Shown: in pieces, positions 1 through 7,898 of the stretch | Layout: the number at the start of each line of letters is the position of its first letter | How positions within the stretch are numbered: the stretch's first letter is position 1 | Origin: Candidatus Vicinibacter affinis | Lineage (GTDB): Bacteria; Bacteroidota; Bacteroidia; Chitinophagales; Saprospiraceae | NCBI GenBank assembly: GCA_016714365.1 | Contig: JADJNH010000005.1 | Location: forward strand, 3,076,501 to 3,140,500 | Length of the DNA stretch: 64,000 nucleotides | Direction of reading: 5' to 3' | Program-made: the position numbers and the translations under genes | The notes under the pieces: model-generated | The model's input: only the letters and a program-made list of their open reading frames with translations | Database searches by the model: none | What the model was told of the DNA's origin: nothing

Positions 1-978
1 GTAATCAATGAATATCTAGTGGCTATAAAAGGTCCACTTACTACCCCAGTGGGAGGTGGTATCAGATCTCTCAATGTTGCATTAAGACAACAATTGGATT
101 TATATGCATGTATTCGGCCGGTTAGGTGGTTTGAAGGAGTTCCTTCCCCGGTAAAAGAGCCCGGTAAAGTTGACATGACTATATTCAGGGAGAATACTGA
201 GGATATTTATGCGGGGATTGAATTTCAATTTGGAACAGATGATGCCAGAAAATTTAAAGAATTACTTGCCACAAATTTTCCAGAGAGATTTAAAAAAGTA
301 AGATTTCCTGAAACTTCAGGATTTGGAATTAAACCTGTTTCAAAAGAAGGTACTGAACGACTTGTACGAGCAGCCATCAAATATACTATAGCTCAAAACC
401 AAAAAAGTTTAACCATAGTTCATAAAGGGAACATCATGAAGTTTACTGAAGGTAGCTTTATGGATTGGGCTTATGAGCTTATTGGGCGGGAGTTTGGAGG
501 AGAATTGATTGATGGAGGTCCGTGGATGAAATTACCAAATGGCATTATTGTTAAAGATGTTATCGCAGATGCCTTCCTACAACAAATTCTACTGCGTCCT
601 GAAGAATATGATGTAATTGCCACACTCAATCTCAATGGTGATTATATTTCAGATGCCCTTGCTGCCCAGGTAGGAGGAATTGGAATCGCACCGGGAGCCA
701 ACATAAATTACATTACCGGGCATTCTATTTTCGAAGCTACTCACGGCACTGCACCAAAATATGCCGGTCAAGATAAAGTAAATCCAAGTTCCGTAATTTT
801 ATCAGGTGTTATGATGTTTGAGCATTTGGGTTGGAACGAAGCTGCAAAATTAATCGTAGACGGTTTGGAGAAGGCCATTGCAAATAAGCGCGTCACTTAT
901 GATTTTCACAGATTAATGGAGGGCGCCACCTTGTTGAAGTGCTCAGAATTTGGAGATGAGATTATTGCCAATATGTAA
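1..978 (+). CDS. icd: NADP-dependent isocitrate dehydrogenase (5' end outside window)
   Basis: TCA-cycle enzyme converting isocitrate to 2-oxoglutarate with CO2 release, cytoplasmic. The reading frame is open from base 1, so 326 codons are visible and roughly the first 90 residues of a ~416-residue protein lie outside the window. The visible part tracks E. coli Icd closely: [14 protein letters not shown] (substrate loop around the Icd phosphorylation serine), [39 protein letters not shown] and [16 protein letters not shown]. The late YDFHRLM keeps the Tyr and Arg that contact the NADP 2'-phosphate, so NADP rather than NAD is expected. It is followed by a 103-bp gap and a ferredoxin gene. The family assignment is certain; the cofactor is inferred from those residues. 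Confidence 0.96.
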   Translation, partial: VINEYLVAIKGPLTTPVGGGIRSLNVALRQQLDLYACIRPVRWFEGVPSPVKEPGKVDMTIFRENTEDIYAGIEFQFGTDDARKFKELLATNFPERFKKVRFPETSGFGIKPVSKEGTERLVRAAIKYTIAQNQKSLTIVHKGNIMKFTEGSFMDWAYELIGREFGGELIDGGPWMKLPNGIIVKDVIADAFLQQILLRPEEYDVIATLNLNGDYISDALAAQVGGIGIAPGANINYITGHSIFEATHGTAPKYAGQDKVNPSSVILSGVMMFEHLGWNEAAKLIVDGLEKAIANKRVTYDFHRLMEGATLLKCSEFGDEIIANM

Positions 979-1081
979 TTGTTTATAAATATATTTTTAT
1001 AAATAGTAACCATTGTAAATCATTCTAGAAAAAAGATTGAACCTCAGCAGCCATAATGCGTTTATAAGCTGTTGATCACTT

Positions 1082-1423
1082 ATGGCAAAAATAATTTTTA
1101 ATTTCGAAGACAAAAGTTTACCCTCTAAAGTTGTGGAGGTTACTGCTGTAGATAAATCCATATTGGAACTAACAGAAGATTACGACATTCATCTCAACCA
1201 TAATTGTGGTGGTGTTTGTGCCTGCTCGACTTGCCACATTTACATCCAGCAAGGCGATCAATTTCTGGAAGAAATCTCAGAGAAAGAAGAAGATTTTATT
1301 GATCGGGCCATTAATCCAAAACTGGAATCCAGATTGGCATGTCAATGCATCATCTTAGATGATTTGGCAACAATAGAGGTCGAAATTCCTGATCAAAAAA
1401 GGATTATTGGTCATGAGCATTAA
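1082..1423 (+). CDS. fdx: ISC-type [2Fe-2S] ferredoxin
   Basis: A 113-residue electron carrier of the adrenodoxin/ISC ferredoxin type. The cluster ligands are visible as C-x5-C-x2-C in NHNCGGVCACSTCH (about residues 42-51) and a distal Cys in RLACQC (about 86-88). The acidic stretch EEISEKEEDF is the usual partner-docking helix. Such ferredoxins supply electrons to Fe-S cluster assembly. The immediate downstream gene is IscX-like, which supports that role, but iscS, iscU and iscA are not in the window. Length and motif order are normal. It could also serve other redox partners, since Bacteroidota use these proteins broadly. Confidence 0.93.
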   Translation: MAKIIFNFEDKSLPSKVVEVTAVDKSILELTEDYDIHLNHNCGGVCACSTCHIYIQQGDQFLEEISEKEEDFIDRAINPKLESRLACQCIILDDLATIEVEIPDQKRIIGHEH

Positions 1424-1455
1424 GAATTCTACATTTCACTTAATATAAATCAGAT

Positions 1456-1707
1456 ATGTCTTTTAAGGAAATAGAAAATATGCCAATTTATTGGTCAGAT
1501 CATGAAGATATTGCGATGGCCTTGTTCGAACGTTTTGGTACAGAATATTCTGAAAGTAAAATTTACAGAATTAGATTTACTGAGTTGATTGAGTGGGTTC
1601 TTGAAATCCCAAATTTTGTCGGTAAAAGAGAAGAATGCACAGAAGCCCATCTAGAGCAAATTCAGGCGAAATGGGTGTATGAGTGGCGAGGCAATCAAAA
1701 ATCTTGA
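1456..1707 (+). CDS. iscX: IscX-like Fe-S assembly protein
   Basis: A small acidic protein of 83 residues resembling E. coli IscX (YfhJ), a regulator of cysteine desulfurase IscS and possible iron donor. Seen in the sequence: YWSDHEDIAMALFERFG near residues 12-28, then VRFTEL-like IRFTELIEWVLEIPNF, matching the IscX order W-[ST]-D...RFTD[ML]..W. The C-terminal WVYEWR corresponds to the LVWLDE end of E. coli IscX. It starts 33 bp after the ferredoxin stop and ends 6 bp before the KdsC-like gene, so one operon is likely. It has an N-terminal extension of about eight residues relative to E. coli. Confidence 0.82.
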   Translation: MSFKEIENMPIYWSDHEDIAMALFERFGTEYSESKIYRIRFTELIEWVLEIPNFVGKREECTEAHLEQIQAKWVYEWRGNQKS

Positions 1708-1713
1708 CCGAGC

Positions 1714-2208
1714 ATGGATTACTTAGCGGCTTTTCGGGAAATTAAAGCCATCGTATTTGATATTGATGGAGTGTTTACTGACAATAAAATATTAGTTACT
1801 GAGGATGGTCAATTTTTGCGTACCATGAATGTGAGAGATGGGTATGCAGTGAAAAGAGCCATACAAGCTGGTATTAAAATTGGTATCATTTCCGGTGGAA
1901 AATCAATAGGCACAAAAAAAAGAATGGAGGTTTTGGGCGTTACCGATGTCCATTTGGGTATTGAAGAAAAACTTCCAGTCATGATAAAACTGCTTGAAGA
2001 TTGGAATGTAAAATTAACCGAATGTGCATACATGGGTGACGACATTCTTGATATTGACTGTATGAAGACTTCGAACCTTGGCGCATGTCCAAAAGACTCA
2101 GTCCCTGAGGTAATTAAAATTGCCCAATACATTTCACCCTACAATGGTGGAGAAGGATGCGTGAGGGATTTTGTAGAAAAAATCCTTGAGGCAAAAAATT
2201 TATGGTAA
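1714..2208 (+). CDS. kdsC: KdsC-like HAD phosphatase (KDO-8-phosphate phosphatase family)
   Basis: A 164-residue C0-type HAD hydrolase without a cap domain, the family that removes phosphate from 3-deoxy-D-manno-octulosonate 8-phosphate during lipopolysaccharide core synthesis. HAD motif I is DIDGVFTDNK (near residue 16, nucleophile first Asp, acid/base second Asp), motif II is ISGGKS (near 60), a Lys follows in EEKLPV, and motif III/IV is MGDDILDIDC (near 108). The C-terminal GGEGCVRDFVE matches the KdsC tail that closes the active site. It sits between iscX and a UbiA prenyltransferase, 7 bp from the latter. A related 9-carbon sugar phosphatase cannot be excluded. Confidence 0.87.
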   Translation: MDYLAAFREIKAIVFDIDGVFTDNKILVTEDGQFLRTMNVRDGYAVKRAIQAGIKIGIISGGKSIGTKKRMEVLGVTDVHLGIEEKLPVMIKLLEDWNVKLTECAYMGDDILDIDCMKTSNLGACPKDSVPEVIKIAQYISPYNGGEGCVRDFVEKILEAKNLW

Positions 2209-2215
2209 TAAATAA

Positions 2216-3109
2216 ATGGACACCTGGCTAAACCTATGTCGTTGGAAAAACCTGTCCATCATTACGATCACTCAGATTCTTGTATTTTTATACTTAAGCA
2301 GAGGAAATTCCGGCATTGAATTCAACCTCAATACCTATATCAATGTAGCCTTACTTATTTTTTGTACTGTGCTTCTTGCTGCCGGAGGATTTATTGTAAA
2401 TGATCTATTTGATGAAATATCTGATGATCACAACAAGGCTGGTAAAAAGATAATTGGGAATAAAATATCTTTCAGAGATGGACAAATAGCTTATGTAGTT
2501 CTGGTGCTGTCCGGAAATTTAATTGCACTACTTTTGTCTGTACGTTTAAATTCATTTACAGAATATTTAATTTATCCATTAATCGTTTTTTTACTTTGGC
2601 TATATTCTTATAAGCTTAAATGTACGCCCTTGGCAGGAAATGTTTTTGTTTCCATTTTTACCTCAGGGGTGATCCTAATTATTCCATTTGCTTTCAGGAA
2701 TGAATTGTCTTTAAAATCAGATCAAACATTTTTAAGCTTTCTGATAGACTATAAAAATATACTTCTCATGGGTTTATTTTCATTTGGAATAAATTTATAT
2801 CGTGAAGTAGTAAAAGATTTAGAAGACCTATCAGGCGATCACTTACAAGGTTGTCAAACTACTGCAATTCATTTTGGGGAGACTAAAACCCGCATAATAT
2901 CTACCGTTTTAATTACATCACAATTGGCTATAACATTTATTTTAATAGAAGTAAATTTACTTAGTACTATATTAACTTCAATTCCAGCAGTTATTTTAAT
3001 CACTTTACCATACACTAAAATTGGTTGGAATTATAAAATACTAAGTGGGCTGTCAAAACTATATATGATCATTGGTTTGTTGTATTTTTTAACCCTTTAC
3101 CATGGATAA
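2216..3109 (+). CDS. UbiA-family prenyltransferase (geranylgeranylglycerol-phosphate transferase-like)
   Basis: A polytopic membrane prenyltransferase of 297 residues with about eight hydrophobic segments. Two Asp-rich motifs that bind Mg-prenyl diphosphate are visible: NDLFDEISDDHNKAG (near residue 62) and NLYREVVKDLEDLSGDHLQG (near 193). The second motif, with YREVVKD.ED..GD, resembles the branch annotated as geranylgeranylglycerol-phosphate geranylgeranyltransferase in Bacteroidota rather than MenA. The acceptor is therefore uncertain; menaquinone (MenA) is an alternative, relevant because mqnE and mqnA occur at 13.5-16.1 kb. Its end overlaps the start of maf by 8 bp, implying co-translation. 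Confidence 0.82.
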   Translation: MDTWLNLCRWKNLSIITITQILVFLYLSRGNSGIEFNLNTYINVALLIFCTVLLAAGGFIVNDLFDEISDDHNKAGKKIIGNKISFRDGQIAYVVLVLSGNLIALLLSVRLNSFTEYLIYPLIVFLLWLYSYKLKCTPLAGNVFVSIFTSGVILIIPFAFRNELSLKSDQTFLSFLIDYKNILLMGLFSFGINLYREVVKDLEDLSGDHLQGCQTTAIHFGETKTRIISTVLITSQLAITFILIEVNLLSTILTSIPAVILITLPYTKIGWNYKILSGLSKLYMIIGLLYFLTLYHG

Positions 3110-3704
3110 TCTTTATGTCAATCGCAGAAAGTTAGTACTTGCTTCTGGTTCGCCAAGGAGAAAGCAACTATTGGAAGAAGCCGGATTTTGGTTTGATGTC
3201 AAACCTATTGACATTGACGAATCTTTTCCAAGTGAACTTTCAGTAGAATCAGTGGCTTCCTACATTGCTGAAAAAAAAGCAAATGCGGCACAAAATTTTA
3301 TACAGGAAGATGAAATACTGTTGACGGCTGATTCTGTTGTTGTGCTTGGAGATAAAATATTCAATAAGCCCATAGATTTTAATGACGCCTATCGAATGTT
3401 GGCACACTTATCAGGGAAAACCCATATTGTTTACACAGGAGTTTGTTTAAGAGACAAATACAAAGAATTGATTTTTACAGGAAAATCCCTTGTCAGTTTT
3501 CGTGAACTTATTGATTCGGAAGTGCGATGGTACATTAACAAATACAAACCATATGATAAGGCAGGATCGTATGCCGTCCAAGAGTGGATAGGCCTTTGTA
3601 AAATTTCAAATATTGAGGGCTCTTATGCTAATATCATGGGTCTACCGACAGATCTGGTATATGAAGCCTTGCGTAATTTTGACAATGCTATAAGTTTTGA
3701 ATGA
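3102..3704 (+). CDS. maf: Maf-family nucleoside triphosphate pyrophosphatase
   Basis: A 200-residue house-cleaning enzyme that hydrolyses non-canonical or dTTP/UTP nucleotides to monophosphates. Motifs seen: LASGSPRRKQLLE at residues 13-25 (phosphate-binding loop), LTADSVVVLGDKIFNKP around 76 (catalytic Asp), HLSGKTHIVYTG around 106, and YDKAGSYAVQEW around 152 followed by EGSYANIMGLP. The spacing is that of the YhdE/Maf dTTP/UTP type. It overlaps the preceding UbiA gene by 8 bp and converges on prmA with only 16 bp between stop codons. Confidence 0.92.
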   Translation: MDNLYVNRRKLVLASGSPRRKQLLEEAGFWFDVKPIDIDESFPSELSVESVASYIAEKKANAAQNFIQEDEILLTADSVVVLGDKIFNKPIDFNDAYRMLAHLSGKTHIVYTGVCLRDKYKELIFTGKSLVSFRELIDSEVRWYINKYKPYDKAGSYAVQEWIGLCKISNIEGSYANIMGLPTDLVYEALRNFDNAISFE

Positions 3705-3720
3705 ATAAAAATTCAGTCAT

Positions 3721-4548
3721 TCAATTGCTGCTTGCTAGTATAGATACCCAATCCTTATCAGTAAAAGTTTCTTTTGGAGTCAATCCATTATTTTTGAGAA
3801 GTTGTTCCATAAATTCCTTGTCCTGAATAAGAAATCCAGACACTATAATCAAACCTTTGGAATTTAGTAAAGATGAAAGTGTGGGCAAAGTTTCTTGAAG
3901 AATGTTCCTGGTGATGTTTGCCAAAATTAAGTCAAATTTCATTCCTTTAACCTGCTCCACTGACCCTAAAAAGATTGAATCTATTATGACATTATTTAAT
4001 TTGGCATTCTCTTTAGAATTTTCAATGGCTTGTTCTTCAATATCCACCATAACCAATTTTTGACACTCCTTTTTCTTTGCATAAATCCCCAAAATTCCAG
4101 TGCCACAACCAAAGTCTAAGACAGATTGACCTCGAAAATTTTGATCCGTCATCCAATTTAAAATCATAAAGGTGGTGGAATGATGGCCGGTTCCAAAAGC
4201 CATTTTTGGAGCAATCAATAACTCTTCTTCAATATCTGTTTTAGCCGGATGAAAATCTGCCCGTATGTGGAGTTTATCTTTAATTATAATGTCTTTAAAA
4301 TTGGATTCCCAAACTGCATTCCAATCCTGAGGATCATGTTGAATAATTTGATATTTGCACCTGGATTCAGATAAATAATCTGAAATTAACAGAGCCTTTT
4401 CGTCGTCCCAATCTTCCATGGAAATAAATGCTTGAACCTGATTCTCTTCCTCTATGAAGGCTTCAAATCCAAGTTCGTAAAGATCTGCTATCAATGTGTC
4501 CTGGTTTTCGGCAGGAGTGTATACCACAAAACCTAAATATTTATCCAT
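3721..4548 (-). CDS. prmA: Ribosomal protein L11 methyltransferase
   Basis: A 275-residue SAM-dependent methyltransferase that trimethylates ribosomal protein L11. The N-terminal ~100 residues form the substrate-binding domain and include DPQDWNAVWESNFK. The catalytic domain shows PKMAFGTGHHSTT (PrmA signature), motif I VLDFGCGTGILGIYA, the acidic VMVDIEEQAIE, and the motif IV-like LILANITRNIL. The length is slightly below the usual ~290. It lies 10 bp downstream of folD in the same direction, so both probably share a transcript. Confidence 0.93.
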   Translation of the reverse strand: MDKYLGFVVYTPAENQDTLIADLYELGFEAFIEEENQVQAFISMEDWDDEKALLISDYLSESRCKYQIIQHDPQDWNAVWESNFKDIIIKDKLHIRADFHPAKTDIEEELLIAPKMAFGTGHHSTTFMILNWMTDQNFRGQSVLDFGCGTGILGIYAKKKECQKLVMVDIEEQAIENSKENAKLNNVIIDSIFLGSVEQVKGMKFDLILANITRNILQETLPTLSSLLNSKGLIIVSGFLIQDKEFMEQLLKNNGLTPKETFTDKDWVSILASSN

Positions 4549-4558
4549 TCACGGTTAA

Positions 4559-5443
4559 TTACGCATTAAAATCAGTCTTTTTAAAAGCCTTCCAGGTATT
4601 GTCTAGTAATGCAGTAATTGTCATAGGGCCTACGCCTCCAGGCACCGGAGTAATGGCGGCACAAAGAGGACTCACATTTTCAAAATCCACATCACCCACT
4701 AATCTGTAACCTTTTGGGGAATTGGCATCTTCAATTTTATTGATTCCGACATCTATAACCACTGTGCCGGGTTTGACCATATCCGCTTTCAGGAATCGTG
4801 GAATTCCCAATGCCACAATAATAATATCCGCGGAAAGAGTCAGTTCCTTAATATTATGTGTGCGGCTATGAGCAATTGTAACTGTTGCGTTGCCTGGTTT
4901 TGTTTTCTTGGACATCAACAATGAAATTGGAGTTCCAACAATATTGCTTCTACCCAAAACAACGCAATGCTTTCCTTCCGTCTCTACCTGGTAACGATCC
5001 AGCATCATCATGATACCTTTAGGTGTTGCCGGGAGAAAAGTAGGCATTCCCAAGGCCATTCTTCCAAAATTATTCGGATGAAAACCGTCAACATCCTTTA
5101 AAGGATCAATAGCCAGATTTATTGCCTCTTCATCAATGTGTCTGGGCAAAGGCAATTGCACGATATAGCCATCTATATCATGATTGTTATTTAATCCCTG
5201 AATGAGTTCAATTAATTGATCCTGGGAAGTATTCTCAGGTTTTTTGATTAAAGTAGAAGCAAACCCCACTTCCTCACATGCCTTAATTTTATTTCTAACA
5301 TAAGCCTGACTGGCTGGATTGGCGCCAATTAACACAGCGGCTAAATGTGGCGGCCTTGTTTCATTGCCGCAAAATTCAATGACCCTTGACGCAATTTCCT
5401 GGCGAATAATACCCGATAACTGCACTCCATCTAATAACAACAT
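4559..5443 (-). CDS. folD: Methylenetetrahydrofolate dehydrogenase / cyclohydrolase
   Basis: A bifunctional cytoplasmic enzyme of 294 residues interconverting 5,10-methylene-, methenyl- and 10-formyl-tetrahydrofolate. Seen: AYVRNKIKACEEVGF (catalytic Lys region), YIVQLPLPRHID, KDVDGFHPNNFGRM, PATPKGIMMMLD, the NADP fold VVLGRSNIVGTP and the C-terminal signature ITPVPGGVGPMTITALL. All family motifs are intact and the length is typical. It works in one-carbon metabolism together with GlyA, encoded at 40-41.4 kb. prmA follows after 10 bp. Confidence 0.96.
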   Translation of the reverse strand: MLLLDGVQLSGIIRQEIASRVIEFCGNETRPPHLAAVLIGANPASQAYVRNKIKACEEVGFASTLIKKPENTSQDQLIELIQGLNNNHDIDGYIVQLPLPRHIDEEAINLAIDPLKDVDGFHPNNFGRMALGMPTFLPATPKGIMMMLDRYQVETEGKHCVVLGRSNIVGTPISLLMSKKTKPGNATVTIAHSRTHNIKELTLSADIIIVALGIPRFLKADMVKPGTVVIDVGINKIEDANSPKGYRLVGDVDFENVSPLCAAITPVPGGVGPMTITALLDNTWKAFKKTDFNA

Positions 5444-5495
5444 AACACACTATTGATTGATAAAAATATTATTAAGCAAACCAGAGATGCCTCCC

Positions 5496-6713
5496 CTAAA
5501 TCTTAGTAAGTTTAAAAGACTTCAACTTATTCTGACCATAGAATGTCAATACATACATTCCATTTTTTATTCCAGTGGTTGATATCTTTTTTGATGATGA
5601 TAATTTTCCATTGATCAATGCAGTACCTGTGAGATCTGAAAGTTGATAACTCCAACCCGCTGAAATCCCATCAACTATTATTTCCTCGTTAAAAGGATTG
5701 GGATACACGTTTATGTCTGAAATTTCTTTGATATCCTCTGATTTAGAAACCAAATTGCATAGGATTGGATTTGCACCTTCAAAGAAAAAATTTAAAACCT
5801 TCACCTGATCATGAATTCCATGTTCAGTCCCCGTATAAATCCAAGTCTTGTGTAATTTTGAGTCCACATTCAAATCCTTTAATCTCTGTTCAATCACACA
5901 ACTTCCATAGGCTGTTGGATAGTTATTGGCGACAAGAGGTGTGCCGTAATATGGTTTTTTAGCACCACAAGGAACTACTGGATCATCTGTCTGATGATAG
6001 GACATCACTGCAATTTGATTGCCAGGCTCGATATTTTCTGGATTAAGCAATGCTCCAAAAAGATTAAAGACCCCTTGCACTTTTGAATCGTAGGTTCCGA
6101 TAAAACGAGTTCCTTCAATGGGTCCGAGATCAGGTCTCATTCTACCTCCAACCGAATTTATCATACCAGCTTCTTTTGGCTTTTCCTCATTTCTGGAAAG
6201 AAATGCAGTAGCCAGAGCGACTATACTACCTGCGCTGACTCCTCCGACCCAAACACGATTTAAATCAATTGAATCTTCAACATGACGTGATTTAAGATAT
6301 CTGAGTGCTGACTTTCCATCCTGAGCACCCCGGAAACCTGCTCTAAGAATTTCTGCCGAATCTGTAGCCAATATAGAAATCCCGTCAAACCCAATTCTGT
6401 AATCTATTGTCGCTGCAACAAAACCTCTTTTTGCGAATTCTTCACACAATGGAGCCAAATCCTGTCTTGCTCCGCCAATAAACCCACCACCAAATGACAA
6501 CATTACCAAAGGTCTTTTTGCTTCAGGATCTCCGACAGGATAATAAATGTCTACAAAAAGTGAGTCTGGTAACAGGCGATAATCCAGCTCAGTGCCTAAG
6601 AAAATATTCTTTACATTTCGCACTCCATATCTTGGATTTACATAATCACAATTTTGACTTTGTGCCCAAAAAGATAAAAAGGTAAAGACAATCAGATAAA
6701 TATTAAATTTCAT
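5496..6713 (-). CDS. Secreted alpha/beta hydrolase with T9SS type A sorting domain
   Basis: An exported esterase/lipase-fold enzyme of unknown substrate. I start it at 6713, where MKFNIYLIVFTFLSFWAQSQ forms a signal peptide; an upstream ATG at 6731 would add six residues. The core has an oxyanion-type SFGGGF (near 73-78), a GGVSAGS nucleophile elbow with Ser160, and a late HGIHDQ supplying a candidate catalytic His. A C-terminal domain of about 75 residues (INVYPNPFNEEIIV ... GMYVLTFYG) is a T9SS type A sorting signal. It resembles the protein at 7899-9488 in order and wording, so the two are probably paralogues. Upstream lies the aldo/keto reductase, 33 bp away. Confidence 0.85.
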   Translation of the reverse strand: MKFNIYLIVFTFLSFWAQSQNCDYVNPRYGVRNVKNIFLGTELDYRLLPDSLFVDIYYPVGDPEAKRPLVMLSFGGGFIGGARQDLAPLCEEFAKRGFVAATIDYRIGFDGISILATDSAEILRAGFRGAQDGKSALRYLKSRHVEDSIDLNRVWVGGVSAGSIVALATAFLSRNEEKPKEAGMINSVGGRMRPDLGPIEGTRFIGTYDSKVQGVFNLFGALLNPENIEPGNQIAVMSYHQTDDPVVPCGAKKPYYGTPLVANNYPTAYGSCVIEQRLKDLNVDSKLHKTWIYTGTEHGIHDQVKVLNFFFEGANPILCNLVSKSEDIKEISDINVYPNPFNEEIIVDGISAGWSYQLSDLTGTALINGKLSSSKKISTTGIKNGMYVLTFYGQNKLKSFKLTKI

Positions 6714-6745
6714 ACTTAAAATTTGAATCAAAAATAGTTAATATC

Positions 6746-7729
6746 TCAATATTGAGGTGGAATTGGTTTGTTATCCAAAATATCTTCTATTTTCAACAAT
6801 ACTTCTTCGTTCAACAAATGTGTGAACGCTATTGAGTTTAAACTTTCCTGAAGTTGAGAAATTTTGGAAGCACCTAATATTGCAGTGCTTACATTTGGAT
6901 TTTTAATTACCCAGCAAATTGCTAAGGTGGCAAGGCTAATTCCAAGTTCATGAGCTAAGAGAGAAAGTTGTTTGACTTTCTGAAGATTGGTTTCATTCAA
7001 GGTTCTTTCTCTTAACCAATCCAATCCTTCCATGTATAACCGGGTATCCTGAGGAACAGAATGAGCGTATTTGTCTGTAAGAATTCCTGAGCCAAGTGGA
7101 GACCAAATAGTTGTTCCTAGCCCAACAGTCTTATAAATTTGTGCATACTCAACTTCAATTTTATTACGGGTGAACATATTGTATTGTGGTTGTTCCATGG
7201 TAGGGCCAATGAGATTTAATGAACGAGCAACCATATGCGCCTCCATAATTTCCTGGGCAGACCATTCCGAAGTACCCCAATACAAGATTTTACCTTGCTG
7301 GATAAGGTGGTTCATGGCCCATACTGTTTCTTCAATTGGCGTAGATTTATCAGGGCGGTGGCAAAAAAACATATCCAAATATTCCAGTTGCAACCTACGA
7401 AGGGCATCGTGACAAGCATCAAAAATATGCTTTCTGCTTAAACCCGTTTGATTTGGTTTTTGCCGGCCATCTCCAAAAAACACTTTACTCGAGACTAAAT
7501 AACTACTTCTATCCCAGTTCATTTTTTTCAGAATGTTTCCCATCACAATTTCTGATTGGCCTTTGGCATAGATCTCAGCATTATCAAAGAAATTAACTCC
7601 CTGATCATACGCACAGGCCATTAATTCAGTTGCAATTTGCTCATCTATTTGTTTTGCAAAGGTGAGCCAACTGCCAAAAGACAATACACTTACCTGCAAT
7701 CCCGACTTTCCTAATTTTCTGTATTCCAT
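6746..7729 (-). CDS. Aldo/keto reductase (Kv-beta / YghZ-like)
   Basis: A 327-residue NADPH-dependent oxidoreductase with a TIM-barrel fold. The start MEYRKLGKSGLQVSVLSFGSW is classic. The catalytic tetrad is visible: Asp and Tyr in FDNAEIYAKG, Lys in VSSKVFFGDG, and His in MFFCHRPD. The cofactor end has IWSPLGSGILTDKY and AILGASKISQLQE. The sequence is closest in style to the potassium-channel beta-subunit/YghZ branch, which reduces small aldehydes; the natural substrate is not evident. It lies between two T9SS hydrolase-fold genes in the same direction, but a terminator at 7832-7873 separates it from the upstream one. Confidence 0.92.
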   Translation of the reverse strand: MEYRKLGKSGLQVSVLSFGSWLTFAKQIDEQIATELMACAYDQGVNFFDNAEIYAKGQSEIVMGNILKKMNWDRSSYLVSSKVFFGDGRQKPNQTGLSRKHIFDACHDALRRLQLEYLDMFFCHRPDKSTPIEETVWAMNHLIQQGKILYWGTSEWSAQEIMEAHMVARSLNLIGPTMEQPQYNMFTRNKIEVEYAQIYKTVGLGTTIWSPLGSGILTDKYAHSVPQDTRLYMEGLDWLRERTLNETNLQKVKQLSLLAHELGISLATLAICWVIKNPNVSTAILGASKISQLQESLNSIAFTHLLNEEVLLKIEDILDNKPIPPQY

Positions 7730-7831
7730 ACGTAAATCATTAATTTAACTACTCATAACAATGAATTAAAGCATAGTTCTGTTGCAATTAAAATTGAAAA
7801 TTTTCTTAGAAAATAAAATTACACCAAAACA

Positions 7832-7873
7832 TCAAAAATAAAAAAACTGCCCCCAAGTGCCGGGGACAGTTTT
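7832..7873 (-). terminator. Rho-independent terminator of the hydrolase-fold gene
   Basis: On the - strand AAAACTGTCCCC and GGGGGCAGTTTT pair as a 12-bp stem (one T-G wobble, 7-nt loop, 7843-7873) and run into TTTATTTTTG. It lies 26 bp past the stop codon at 7899 and should end the receptor/hydrolase transcript. Confidence 0.85.
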
Positions 7874-7898
7874 CAAATTGAATTAATTTTAATTAAAG